NCBI RefSeq assembly: GCF_014200175.1
Contig: NZ_JACHBD010000001.1
Location: 744,001 to 808,000, forward strand
DNA: 64,000 bases
Reading direction: 5' to 3'
Source of the DNA: Rhizobium lentis
Lineage (GTDB): Bacteria; Pseudomonadota; Alphaproteobacteria; Rhizobiales; Rhizobiaceae
A program made the translations under genes and the position numbers. How positions within the stretch are numbered: position 1 is the stretch's first letter; each line of letters starts with the position of its first letter. The notes beneath the pieces were generated by a model. That model had not been told where the DNA came from. It saw nothing but the letters and a program-made list of their open reading frames with translations, and made no database searches. Below, piece after piece: positions 29,121-37,895 of this stretch.

Positions 29121-29343
29121 GAGCCGCGACAGAAGTGGATGCTCGGTGACCCCTCCGACCACCGACACTTTCGCATCGCTTTTAGTCACCTATGTCCTTT
29201 TAAATCAGACAGATCGGCGGGTTTCGTCATCGCCACGAATAAGCCGCAACAAATGCCGCACGCCGCCGCAATTCGGTCGCGAGCGCGCCGAGATCGAAGC
29301 CGCATCATTGCGTCATCCGAAATTGGTTATTGAGGGTACGCCA

Positions 29344-31728
29344 ATGTTTCTGGAAGATGAGCTCGCCATCGGGCGCATGCGCATGCGCCGGATTTCCATT
29401 TCATTTCTTGTCGCCGCCACCGCCTTTGTCGCCTGCCTCGCAGCCATGCTGGGACTTGCCTCCGCCGCGCGCGCCGAGGCGCAGCAGACATCCGGTCAGC
29501 TCGCGGCCCTTGTCCGGCCGAATGATGTCAACAGCGGCTCGCTGCTCTTCCCGTCGAAGGAGCCCGGCTTCTACGTCGAAGCGCCGCGGCTGAAGACCGA
29601 CGTCGCCATCGACGTTTCTGGCCCGATCGCCAGGGTGAAGGTGACGCAGCGCTTCCAGAACCCGAGCCAGGGTTGGGTCGAGGGCACCTATGTCTTTCCG
29701 CTGCCGGAGAATTCCGCCGTCGATGCGCTGAAGATGCAGATCGGCGAACGCTTTATCGAGGGCCAGCTCAAGCCGCGCCAAGAAGCCCGCGATATCTACG
29801 AGCAGGCCAAGGCCGAAGGCAAGAAGACGGCATTGCTCGAACAGCAGCGGCCGAACATCTTCACCAATCAGGTCGCCAATATCGGCCCCGACGAAGAGAT
29901 TGTCGTGCAGATTGAATATCAGCAGACGGTCCGCCAGTCGGGCAGCGAGTTCTCGCTGCGCTTCCCGATGGTCGTCGCGCCGCGATACAATCCAGCGCCG
30001 ATCGTCCAGACCGTCGAGTTCAACAACGGCGCCGGCTTCGCCACACCGCGCGATCCGGTGGAAAACCGTGAGAAGATCGAAGCGCCGGTTCTCGATCCGC
30101 GCGAGAATGCCAAGATCAACCCGGTCTCGCTGACCGTCAACCTCAAGGCGGGTTTTCCGCTCGGCGACGTCACATCGTCCTTTCACGCGGTCGATATTGG
30201 ACAGGACGGCGACCAGGCGAGGACGATCAGCCTGAAGGGAGATGCCGTCCCCGCCGACAAGGATTTCGAGCTCACTTGGAAGGCTGCTCCCGGCAAGATG
30301 CCGAGTGCCGGTCTCTTTCGCGAGGTCAAGGACGGCAAGACCTATCTGCTCGCTTTCGTCACTCCCCCGACGGCGCCAGACGCGGGAGTATCACCGGCAA
30401 AACGCGAGGTCATCTTCGTCATCGACAATTCCGGCTCCATGTCCGGCCAGTCGATCGAGCAGGCAAGGCAGAGCCTGGCGCTCGCCATCTCGAGATTGAG
30501 TAAGGACGACCGCTTCAACGTCATCCGTTTCGACGATACGATGACGGACTATTTCAAAGGCCTCGTCGCCGCCACCCCTGATAACCGCGAAAAAGCCATT
30601 GCCTATGTCAGGGGCCTGACCGCCGACGGCGGCACGGAGATGCTGCCTGCCCTTGAGGATGCGCTGCGAAACCAGGGTCCGGTCGCAAGCGGCGCGCTGC
30701 GCCAGGTCGTGTTCCTGACCGACGGCGCGATCGGCAACGAACAGCAGCTCTTCCAGGAAATCACCGCAAACCGCGGCGATGCCCGCGTCTTCACCGTCGG
30801 GATCGGCTCGGCGCCGAACACTTATTTCATGAGCAAGGCCGCCGAAATCGGCCGCGGCACCTTCACCCAGATCGGCTCGGCCGATCAGGTGGCAAGCCGC
30901 ATGGGCGAGCTCTTTGCCAAGCTGCAGAACCCCGCAATGACCGATATCGCCGCGACCTTCGAAGGCACGCAAGCCGAGGACATCACGCCAAACCCGATGC
31001 CCGACCTCTACAGCGGCGAGCCCGTGGTGCTGACGGCGGAACTGCCGCAGGACAAGCCCGCCGGCAAGCTGCAGATCGTCGGCAAGACGGTCGACCAGCC
31101 CTGGCGCGTCGAGATGGATATCGCTCACGCAGCCGACGGCAACGGCATCTCCAAGCTCTGGGCGCGGCGCAAGATCGACGATTTCGAAGCCCGCGCCTAT
31201 CAACGCCAGGATCCTGCCGCGCTCGACAAGGATATCGAGACGGTGGCGCTTGCCCACCACCTCGTCTCCCGCGTCACCAGCCTCGTCGCCGTCGACGTCA
31301 CCCCGTCACGGCCGGCAAACGAGCCGCTCGGCGCGGCGAAGCTGCCGCTCAACCTGCCCGACGGTTGGGATTTCGGGAAGGTGTTCGGCGAAAATGCTGT
31401 GCCGCCTGGCGGCGGACAGCACCACGGCTCCATCATGCCGACGGAGGGTTTCGGACCGCAGCAGGCTGCCGCCGTCATCCAGGGGCGCGGCCCATCGCCC
31501 GGGATCGCAAACCTGATGGCCGCAGCTCCGACCGCGAAGGCCGCCACTATGATCGCGCAGAAGACTTCGACCGTGAATCTGCCGCAGACGGCGACCCGCG
31601 CCGACGAACAGATCATGCGCGGGCTTACCATGCTGCTCTTGGCGCTGATGGCGGCAAGCGGCCTGGCAGTGTGGCGCCGGCGCCTCAAAGGCCTCTTCAT
31701 TGTCGGAGGCAGGCGCAATGGCCGCTAG
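29344..31728 (+). CDS. VIT/vWA surface protein, sortase target (proteobacterial type)
   Basis: 794 residues. An N-terminal signal-type helix (residues about 17-40, ending SAARA) is followed by a VIT domain (about 45-180; VTQRFQNPSQGWVEGTYVFP), then a vWA domain with the MIDAS motif DNSGS at 361-365. The C-terminus has a sorting signal: LPQTA at residues 746-750 (bases 31579-31593), a hydrophobic helix (GLTMLLLALMAASGLAVW) and an RRRLKG basic tail. This is the build of the marine proteobacterial sortase target family. The sortase gene overlaps its 3' end by 11 bases. ATG 29344 is chosen since upstream frame lacks homology. Confidence 0.9.
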   Translation: MFLEDELAIGRMRMRRISISFLVAATAFVACLAAMLGLASAARAEAQQTSGQLAALVRPNDVNSGSLLFPSKEPGFYVEAPRLKTDVAIDVSGPIARVKVTQRFQNPSQGWVEGTYVFPLPENSAVDALKMQIGERFIEGQLKPRQEARDIYEQAKAEGKKTALLEQQRPNIFTNQVANIGPDEEIVVQIEYQQTVRQSGSEFSLRFPMVVAPRYNPAPIVQTVEFNNGAGFATPRDPVENREKIEAPVLDPRENAKINPVSLTVNLKAGFPLGDVTSSFHAVDIGQDGDQARTISLKGDAVPADKDFELTWKAAPGKMPSAGLFREVKDGKTYLLAFVTPPTAPDAGVSPAKREVIFVIDNSGSMSGQSIEQARQSLALAISRLSKDDRFNVIRFDDTMTDYFKGLVAATPDNREKAIAYVRGLTADGGTEMLPALEDALRNQGPVASGALRQVVFLTDGAIGNEQQLFQEITANRGDARVFTVGIGSAPNTYFMSKAAEIGRGTFTQIGSADQVASRMGELFAKLQNPAMTDIAATFEGTQAEDITPNPMPDLYSGEPVVLTAELPQDKPAGKLQIVGKTVDQPWRVEMDIAHAADGNGISKLWARRKIDDFEARAYQRQDPAALDKDIETVALAHHLVSRVTSLVAVDVTPSRPANEPLGAAKLPLNLPDGWDFGKVFGENAVPPGGGQHHGSIMPTEGFGPQQAAAVIQGRGPSPGIANLMAAAPTAKAATMIAQKTSTVNLPQTATRADEQIMRGLTMLLLALMAASGLAVWRRRLKGLFIVGGRRNGR

Positions 31729-32491
31729 TCGCCCTGCCGATAGGAACGAGGGGGCGGCTGAATTCGAGCCGCTTCCGACCTACCTGGAACTCGCCATGGC
31801 CGCGGCCACAGCCCACGACAGACCGAAGGCGCGCCAGAAGAAGGGCTTCTTCCTCTGGCGTCTTTCGTCGATCGAAAAGGCGATCGCCATTGGGATTGCC
31901 GGCCTTGCGCTCTACGGCCTGGCGCTGATCGGCGACGGTTTCCTGCTGAAGGCGAAGGCGGAGCTTTCCCAGGTGCTGCTGAGACACGCCTTCGCTGCCG
32001 AACTGCGGGGCGAAACGACGAAACCCTGGCCCTGGGCGGACTTCACCACGGAGGCCAAGGTGCGCGCACCGCGCCTCGGCAAGGAGGCAATCGTGCTGTC
32101 CGGCGCTTCCGGCGAAGCGCTCGCCTTTGGTCCGGCCTGGCTCGCCAACACGCCGCAGCCAGGCGATCAAGGCACCGCGGTGATCGCCGCCCATCGCGAC
32201 ACTCACTTTCGCTGGTTGCAATATATAAAGCCGGGCGACGCCATCGAAGTCACCCGCCGCGACGGCAAGGTCCTGACCTTCAAGGCCGGCGAAGGCCGCA
32301 TCGCTCCCTGGAATGCCAGCGGCATCGATCCCGCCTCAGACGGCCGCCACTTGGTGTTGACCACCTGCTGGCCCTTCGATGCGACGGAGCGCGGGCCGCT
32401 GCGCTACATCCTCGAAGCCGAACTGGTCGATGGCGAGGCGACAGGTTCCGTTCAACGGGCGAACACAAAGCCGTTATTGCAGGCCGAATGA
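31718..32491 (+). CDS. Class GN (proteobacterial) sortase
   Basis: 257 residues. One transmembrane helix (IAIGIAGLALYGLALIG, about 55-72) follows a cytoplasmic N-terminus, leaving the catalytic domain in the periplasm. The sortase triad is visible: H159 (AAHRDTHF), C217 (LTTCWPF) and R229 (GPLRYI). Sortases cleave LPXT-like signals and join the threonine to an amine. GGAGG at 31705-31709 supports ATG 31718, inside the end of the target gene, so the pair is translationally coupled. The only obvious substrate in this window is that partner. Confidence 0.92.
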   Translation: MAASRPADRNEGAAEFEPLPTYLELAMAAATAHDRPKARQKKGFFLWRLSSIEKAIAIGIAGLALYGLALIGDGFLLKAKAELSQVLLRHAFAAELRGETTKPWPWADFTTEAKVRAPRLGKEAIVLSGASGEALAFGPAWLANTPQPGDQGTAVIAAHRDTHFRWLQYIKPGDAIEVTRRDGKVLTFKAGEGRIAPWNASGIDPASDGRHLVLTTCWPFDATERGPLRYILEAELVDGEATGSVQRANTKPLLQAE

Positions 32492-32551
32492 GGTTGAACC
32501 CCTCCCCTGTCCGCTCCAGGTTTGAGGCTGGAGAGACGACGGGGAAACAAG

Positions 32552-33694
32552 ATGAAGAGACTGTCCGCCTTCCATTTCGCCGCAGCGCTTTTTTTGTTCG
32601 GTGCCGTATGGGCTGAAGCCGCCGAGACCGTCAACACTCAAGGCCCCGCCGTCCGTGTCGACAAGCTCGCCGACGGGCTCGACCATCCCTGGGCGGTCGA
32701 GGTCTTGCCCGACGGCGCCTATCTCGTCACGGAGCGGCCGGGCCGCATGCGCATCATCCGCGACGGCAAGCTCTCCGAGCCAATCGGCAACGTGCCAAAG
32801 GTCAGCGCCCGTGGCCAGGGCGGCCTGATGGACGTGGCGCTCGCCCCGGACTTTGCGACATCGAGAAAGCTCTATTTCACCGCCGCCATCGCCAACCGGC
32901 AGGGCTCCGGCACCGAGGCCTTCAGCGCCACGCTGTCCAATGACGAAAAGCGACTCGACGCCGTCAAACCTGTTTTCACCATGCGGCGCTTCACCTCGGG
33001 CAATATTCAGTATGGCTCGCGCATCGCGATCGCCCCTGATGGTACGCTGTTCATCAGCGTCGGCGACCGCGGCGACCGCGATCGATCGCAGGACTGGCAG
33101 GATGATGCCGGCTCGATCATCCACATCAATGCCGATGGCAGCATTCCCGCCGACAACCCCTTCAAAAACGGCGGCAAGGCGCTGCCGGAAATCTGGTCGA
33201 AAGGCCATCGCAACCCGCAGGGCATCACTTTCGACGCCAAGGACGGCAAGCTTTACACCGTCGAACACGGCGCGCGCGGCGGTGACGAGATCAACCAGCC
33301 CGAGGCGGGCAAGAATTACGGCTGGCCGATCATCACCTATGGCCGCGACTATTCCGGCGCCGAGATCGGCGAAGGCACCGCCAAGAAAGGGCTGGAACAG
33401 CCGCTGCATTATTGGGATCCGTCGATCGCACCCGGCGCACTCGCCGTCTATCGCGGCGCCATGTTTCCGGAATGGGACGGCGATTTCATCGTCGCTGCGC
33501 TGAAATTCCAACTGCTCTCGCGCATGCAGCGCGACGACAGCGGCGCCTTCGTCGCGGAAGAGCGCCTGTTCGAGGGCGAATATGGCCGGATCCGCGATGT
33601 CGTCGTCGCACCCGACGGCGCGTTGCTGTTTGTGACTGATGAGGATGATGGCGCGCTGCTCAGGGTTTCCAGAGCACAAGCCGACAACGGCTGA
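32552..33694 (+). CDS. PQQ-dependent aldose sugar dehydrogenase family protein (YliI-like)
   Basis: 380 residues with a cleavable signal peptide (MKRLSAFHFAAALFLFG, cleavage near AEA-AE), so periplasmic. It is a six-bladed beta-propeller of the soluble glucose dehydrogenase (GSDH) family, with PWAVEVLPDGAYLVTERPGR, the QGGLMDVALAP loop and KGHRNPQG. The family oxidises aldoses using PQQ. It follows the sortase gene by 60 bases on the same strand, which may be coincidental: no sorting signal is visible at its C-terminus. Confidence 0.9.
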   Translation: MKRLSAFHFAAALFLFGAVWAEAAETVNTQGPAVRVDKLADGLDHPWAVEVLPDGAYLVTERPGRMRIIRDGKLSEPIGNVPKVSARGQGGLMDVALAPDFATSRKLYFTAAIANRQGSGTEAFSATLSNDEKRLDAVKPVFTMRRFTSGNIQYGSRIAIAPDGTLFISVGDRGDRDRSQDWQDDAGSIIHINADGSIPADNPFKNGGKALPEIWSKGHRNPQGITFDAKDGKLYTVEHGARGGDEINQPEAGKNYGWPIITYGRDYSGAEIGEGTAKKGLEQPLHYWDPSIAPGALAVYRGAMFPEWDGDFIVAALKFQLLSRMQRDDSGAFVAEERLFEGEYGRIRDVVVAPDGALLFVTDEDDGALLRVSRAQADNG

Positions 33695-33698
33695 GACG

Positions 33699-34193
33699 TC
33701 ACAAGGCTCCGCGCAGCTCCTTGCGGATGACGAATTTTAACCCTGACCAGGTTTCTTCGACAGCGCAGACCTTGACGTCAACCAGACCGATTGGGAGCAG
33801 CATTTCCCGCAGCACATCCTCGGTGACATCGGTCGGCACCCGCGAACTCTTTTTCGGCCAGGAGATCCAGAGCACACCTTCCGGCTTTAAAACATCGAAG
33901 AGCTTAGTCGCGACAGCCTCCAGCGCCGCCCGTTCGGTCACAAACAGATGCACATAGTCGAACGCCCGCCGAGGCGTCTCCGGAAGCGCAAGGGCGACCG
34001 AGGCAAAACCATCGAAGTCATGGATGTCGCCAATCGTTTCGGGAACGCCGAGAAGAGCAGCCGCCTGTCCGCGCGCAAGCCCGAGCTTTCTGGCAAGCGG
34101 CGTGCCGGAATAGCCTGCCGTCTTTAGAGCCGCTCTATCCCCGGTCGACCGCCCCTCTCCGCGTCGCATGCCCCCGCCTCCGTCCTCAGGCAT
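33699..34193 (-). CDS. DUF3052-type protein
   Basis: 164 residues from ATG 34193 (MRRGEG at 34169 is an alternative). The core includes GYSGTPLARKLGLARGQ, a central FDYVHLFVTERAAL strand-helix and GVLWISWPKKSSRVPTDVTED, the layout of DUF3052 proteins. The function is unknown; no catalytic motif is obvious. It converges on the sugar dehydrogenase gene with four bases between them, and is divergent from the EamA transporter gene. Confidence 0.78.
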   Translation of the reverse strand: MPEDGGGGMRRGEGRSTGDRAALKTAGYSGTPLARKLGLARGQAAALLGVPETIGDIHDFDGFASVALALPETPRRAFDYVHLFVTERAALEAVATKLFDVLKPEGVLWISWPKKSSRVPTDVTEDVLREMLLPIGLVDVKVCAVEETWSGLKFVIRKELRGAL

Positions 34194-34266
34194 CAAGTCT
34201 TCACCCTTGCCGAAAGGAAACGCAACTGTTAACCGCTGGAAATATACCCATCCCATAGAGGTCGAC

Positions 34267-35157
34267 ATGACGCGCGTTCAGGCGAATCTCCTCCTATTGC
34301 TTGCAGCCGCCATCTGGGGCGGCGGCTTCGTCGCGCAGTCGACGGCGATGAAGGCGATCGGCCCGTTCTGGTTCATCGGCCTGCGTTTTGCCGTCGCCAC
34401 ATTTGCCGTGCTGCCTTTCGCCTTTTTCGAAGCGCGCAAGGCCAAGGCGAAGACAAGCAAGCGGCATGCGAGACTCTACATGCTGACCGGTCTTGCCCTT
34501 TTCGGCGGCGCCGCCACGCAACAGGTGGGGCTGCAGACGACGACAGTGACGAACTCCAGCTTCATCACCGGCCTCTATGTCGTCTTCGTGCCGCTGATCG
34601 CCGTGTTCTTCCTGCGCCGTGCCCCGCATTGGATCATCTGGCCGGGCGCACTGATGGCCGTCGCGGGCATTTACCTGCTGTCCGGCGGTCATCTCTCGGC
34701 GCTGACGTCAGGCGATTTGCTGACCGTCGTCTGCGCCGTCTTCTGGTCGATCCAGATCACCCTTGCCGGCACGACGGTCGCCGAGACCGCAAGGCCGCTG
34801 GCGCTTTCCGTCACGCAATTCGCCATCACCGCGGTCTGCGCGCTGGCAATGGCGGCCGCCTCCGAACCGATCAGTCTCTCCTCAGTATGGGCCGCAGCCC
34901 CGCAGATCCTCTATGTCGGCATCTTCTCCTCTGGTCTGGCCTTCGTGCTGCAGGTGATCGGCCAGCGCTACACGACGCCCTCGCAGGCGGCGTTCTTCCT
35001 CTCTTCCGAAGCTCTTTTCGGCGCATCGCTTGCAGCGCTGCTGCTCGGTGAGTCGATGTCGGCGACGGGCTATACAGGTTGCGCGCTAATGTTTATCGCT
35101 ATGCTTGTGGTCGAACTCGTGCCGAGCTTCGCCCGCCGGGGCCTGCGGGCGGCCTGA
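34267..35157 (+). CDS. DMT/EamA family transporter
   Basis: 296 residues with ten predicted transmembrane segments in two EamA repeats (AAAIWGGGFVAQSTAMKAIGP in repeat one; LSSEALFGASLAALLLGESM at the end of repeat two). Members move amino acids, sugars or metabolites across the inner membrane; the substrate is unknown. The ATG at 34267 follows AGAGGTCG. No local operon partner. Confidence 0.9.
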   Translation: MTRVQANLLLLLAAAIWGGGFVAQSTAMKAIGPFWFIGLRFAVATFAVLPFAFFEARKAKAKTSKRHARLYMLTGLALFGGAATQQVGLQTTTVTNSSFITGLYVVFVPLIAVFFLRRAPHWIIWPGALMAVAGIYLLSGGHLSALTSGDLLTVVCAVFWSIQITLAGTTVAETARPLALSVTQFAITAVCALAMAAASEPISLSSVWAAAPQILYVGIFSSGLAFVLQVIGQRYTTPSQAAFFLSSEALFGASLAALLLGESMSATGYTGCALMFIAMLVVELVPSFARRGLRAA

Positions 35158-35642
35158 ACACGCTTTCAAATATGGGTGGATGGGCAATCCAAAAAAAATT
35201 CACTGCACCGGAACAACGCGTTCACGTTGCATTTTTGGCAAAATCTGCTCGAAATTTATATTGCAGACGATACAAAACGTTAATCATGTTCCCTTCGGCG
35301 AAGGAAATTTTGTGTTTTTGCGCAAATTGGCTGTTGGCGGGAGTGTGCCCTGAACGACACGTTAAAAAACTTTTGCTTGCCAAAATCCCGGAAACGCCGC
35401 ACTCTCGCCTCGTTCGGGCATTTTGCGAGCATGGGAAGTCCTTAAGTATTTGCGCGCCGGAAACGCTAATATTCCGGTCAGCCGGTTCCAAAAAGGCGGG
35501 CGAAAGTCCTGTCTGGGGCAGGCCGAGGTAGAGGGGACCTTTTTCTCACATTTCAAGAATTGCCTGCCAACACCTCCCGCAAGGAGGCAATGCTATGATG
35601 CTGCCCGTGTGGATGGCGGGCAGAGAGAAAAGGACCTGACGC
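35158..35642 (+). promoter_or_regulatory. Long AT-richer leader/intergenic region upstream of cspA
   Basis: 485 bases with no supported gene, noticeably richer in A/T than the surroundings. Several hairpins are visible near the 3' end: ATTGCCT (35559-35565) can pair with AGGCAAT (35585-35591), while CCTCC (35573-35577) can pair with GGAGG (35583-35587), and these two pairings exclude each other. CTGCCCG (35601-35607) pairs with CGGGCAG (35617-35623). AAAAGGA at 35628-35634 is the cspA ribosome site. A long structured leader is usual for cold-shock mRNAs. Confidence 0.55.
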
Positions 35643-35858
35643 ATGGCCGAAACTGGCACTGTAAAATTCTTCAATACCGACAAAGGCTTCGGCTTCATCA
35701 AGCCGGACCGGGGCGGCGCCGATATCTTCGTTCACATTTCTGCCGTCCAGGCCTCCGGGCTGGCCGGTCTGACGGAAAACCAGAAGGTAAGCTTCGACAC
35801 GGAGCCGGATCGCCGCGGCAAGGGCCCCAAGGCCGTCAATCTGCAGATTGCAGGCTGA
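35643..35858 (+). CDS. cspA: Cold-shock protein (CspA family)
   Basis: 71 residues, a single cold-shock domain with the RNA-binding motifs RNP1 (KGFGFIKP) and RNP2 (DIFVHIS). It binds single-stranded RNA or DNA and melts secondary structure. It is preceded by a structured leader and followed by a terminator at 35893-35914. Rhizobia have several paralogues, so the symbol is generic. Confidence 0.94.
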   Translation: MAETGTVKFFNTDKGFGFIKPDRGGADIFVHISAVQASGLAGLTENQKVSFDTEPDRRGKGPKAVNLQIAG

Positions 35859-35892
35859 ACCCTTAACAAGGCTGTCGAATTTCGAGTTGAGG

Positions 35893-35914
35893 CCCGGCAG
35901 CAATGCCGGGTTTT
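35893..35914 (+). terminator. Terminator of cspA
   Basis: CCCGGCA-GCAA-TGCCGGG followed by TTTTG, 35 bases after the stop. Confidence 0.85.
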
Positions 35915-36001
35915 GTCATTCAGCCCTCGTTCAGCTAGCGGGCTGTACCTCTAGCATCATCGAGAAAGGAACCGGGGTTCGGTTCCCGGGATTAGGATTT
36001 T

Positions 36002-36469
36002 ATGCTGATGAACAGGCTCGCAAAAACTCTTCTGCTGACGGCAACCGCTGCTGCACTTACCCTTTCTGCGATTGGCGAGGCATCGGCCGGCGATCACCAT
36101 TGGCGCCATCATAACAACAATGACGCCCTCGTCGGCGGCGCGGTCGGCCTCGCCACCGGCCTGATCGTCGGCTCGGCGATCGCCAATGCCAATAACGGCC
36201 CGGTTTACGATGAACCCCGCTACATCGACCCGCCCTACGAGCCCAGCTATTACGAGCCCGCTCCGGTCTATCGCGCCCCGCGCCGCGTCTATGTCGAGCA
36301 GCCGCAATACGTCGAAGAGCCGCGATATTATGCGCCGGTCCGCACCGCTGTGGAGCCCTGGTCGCCGCAGTGGGAGCGTTATTGCTCTTACCGCTATCGC
36401 TCCTTCGACCCGCGCAGCGGCACTTACATCGGCAACGACGGCCGCAGCCATTTCTGCACCGCCGGCTAA
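36002..36469 (+). CDS. BA14K family envelope protein
   Basis: 155 residues. A signal peptide (LAKTLLLTATAAALTLSA, cleavage near ASA-GD) is followed by a His/Asn-rich stretch, a Gly-rich membrane-inserting segment (ALVGGAVGLATGLIVGSAI), a Pro/Tyr-rich linker and the C-terminal BA14K motif YCSYRYRSFDPRSGTYIGND. Brucella BA14K is an immunoreactive, lectin-like protein; the role in rhizobia is unknown. ATG 36002 or 36008. A strong terminator follows at 36490-36513. Confidence 0.9.
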   Translation: MLMNRLAKTLLLTATAAALTLSAIGEASAGDHHWRHHNNNDALVGGAVGLATGLIVGSAIANANNGPVYDEPRYIDPPYEPSYYEPAPVYRAPRRVYVEQPQYVEEPRYYAPVRTAVEPWSPQWERYCSYRYRSFDPRSGTYIGNDGRSHFCTAG

Positions 36470-36489
36470 TCTTCCGTCAATTCATCATG

Positions 36490-36513
36490 AAGCGCCGCTC
36501 CTGAGCGGCGCTT
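36490..36513 (+). terminator. Terminator between BA14K and SDR genes
   Basis: AAGCGCCGCT-CCTG-AGCGGCGCTT, a perfect ten-base-pair stem followed by TTGTTTTTGG; it lies between convergent genes. Confidence 0.88.
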
Positions 36514-36528
36514 TTGTTTTTGGCTTCG

Positions 36529-37401
36529 TCAGCCGGGCTTCTTCTCCCAGGGCATCGGTCCCACCTCGGCATCAGGCTCTAAATCGGTCGAGACGCTGAC
36601 GGCGCGCCATTCCCGGTCGGCTGCGATGCGCGCTGCATCCGCCTTCTCGACGTTGCGCACCGCATCGCTGCCAAGCAGCAGCCGGAACGGCGGCTCGTCG
36701 AGACCGGCAATGTGGATAATAACCGCAGCCGCTTTGGCGGGATCGCCGGGCTGACGGCCGTCATACTCGCGCTGAAAGCGCACCGTGGCGCCGACCGTTT
36801 CCGCATATTCCGCCCGCCCCTCGGCAAGCACTGTCGAAGCGCCGGCGAAATCCGTCCTGAAGCCGCCGGGCTCAACCACCGTCACCTTGATGCCGAATGG
36901 CGAAACCTCCTTCGCCAGCACTTCGGAGAAACCCTCGATACCGAATTTTGCCGCCGAATAAGCGCCGCGGCCGGCAGGCCCGATACGCCCGCCGACGGAG
37001 GAGAACTGAATAATATGGCCCGCCCCCTGCCCACGCATCAAGGCGATCACCGCCTTGCTCATGATGATCGTGCCGAACAGGTTGGTTTCGATCTGGGCGC
37101 GGAAATCGGCAAGGCTGGTATCCTCGATCGAGCCGACATTGCCATAGCCCGCATTGTTGACGAGCACGTCGATACGGCCGAACCTCTTGACGGCTGCCTC
37201 GACGGTTGAGGCCGCTGCCGCCTCGTTCGTCACGTCAAGCGCCAGCGTCAGCACCTGCCCGCCATAGCGCTCGGAAAGATCGGCAAGCTGGGCGGGATTG
37301 CGTGCCGTCGCCACCAGATTGTCACCGGAGGCCAGGACTGCCTCCGCCAGCGCCCGGCCGAGACCGCGCGAACTCCCCGTAATCAACCAAACCTTCGACA
37401 T
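36529..37401 (-). CDS. SDR family oxidoreductase
   Basis: 290 residues. Classical short-chain dehydrogenase: cofactor motif TGSSRGLGRALA, DVTN, NNAGYG, and the catalytic S-Y-K set in FSSVGG and YSAAKFG. TARN after strand two suggests NADP preference. ATG 37401 is chosen since AGAGG lies nine bases upstream; ATG 37419 is an alternative. The substrate is unknown. It is divergent from an HxlR-type regulator gene, a common regulator-target layout. Confidence 0.9.
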   Translation of the reverse strand: MSKVWLITGSSRGLGRALAEAVLASGDNLVATARNPAQLADLSERYGGQVLTLALDVTNEAAAASTVEAAVKRFGRIDVLVNNAGYGNVGSIEDTSLADFRAQIETNLFGTIIMSKAVIALMRGQGAGHIIQFSSVGGRIGPAGRGAYSAAKFGIEGFSEVLAKEVSPFGIKVTVVEPGGFRTDFAGASTVLAEGRAEYAETVGATVRFQREYDGRQPGDPAKAAAVIIHIAGLDEPPFRLLLGSDAVRNVEKADAARIAADREWRAVSVSTDLEPDAEVGPMPWEKKPG

Positions 37402-37535
37402 CGGAAACCTCTTCTTCATTGGTTCCCTGCCCATGTATGATCTATCGTTTCCAATCGAAAGAAGGCACCAACACGATCCATACGCACCCCGAGGTAACAA
37501 AGGTGACCGGCGACATATTCGATTTCTGCAGCAAC

Positions 37536-37895
37536 ATGACGGATGAACAGGATGCGCGAGCGCGCGCCTTGGTCGAGCGGGCGGCGGCAAAATGGCCGCT
37601 GCGCATCCTGCACGTGCTCTCCGATGCCGGCGCGCCTTTACGTTTCTCGCGTCTGATGGAGCGGGTCGAGGGCATCAGTCAGAAAGTTCTGACGCAGACG
37701 CTGCGTACCCTCGAAAGCGACGGCCTCATCATCCGCACACTCTATCCCGAGGTGCCGCCGCGCGTCGAATATGAATTGACGCCGCTCGGATTCGACCTTC
37801 TCATGCAGGTCGCAACGCTTTGGCGATGGATCGTCGAGCGCCTCGGCGATTTCGATGCGCGCAATGCCGTAAAGCTCACGGCAACGAGTGTTTAA
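37536..37895 (+). CDS. HxlR-family helix-turn-helix regulator
   Basis: 119 residues from ATG 37536. The winged helix includes KWPLRILHVLSDAGAPLRF, the recognition segment GISQKVLTQTLRTLESDGLI and the wing TLYPEVPPRVEYELTPLG, matching HxlR proteins. The start is uncertain: GTG 37503 has a better ribosome site (GAGGTAACAAAG) and ATG 37437 is also in frame. It probably controls the divergent SDR gene. Its stop codon overlaps the stop of the convergent kinase gene. Confidence 0.88.
   Translation: MTDEQDARARALVERAAAKWPLRILHVLSDAGAPLRFSRLMERVEGISQKVLTQTLRTLESDGLIIRTLYPEVPPRVEYELTPLGFDLLMQVATLWRWIVERLGDFDARNAVKLTATSV

Noticed and set aside
35079..35531. Open frames across the cspA upstream region
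   Set aside because: They overlap the end of the EamA gene and the leader hairpins, and their translations have no family resemblance.
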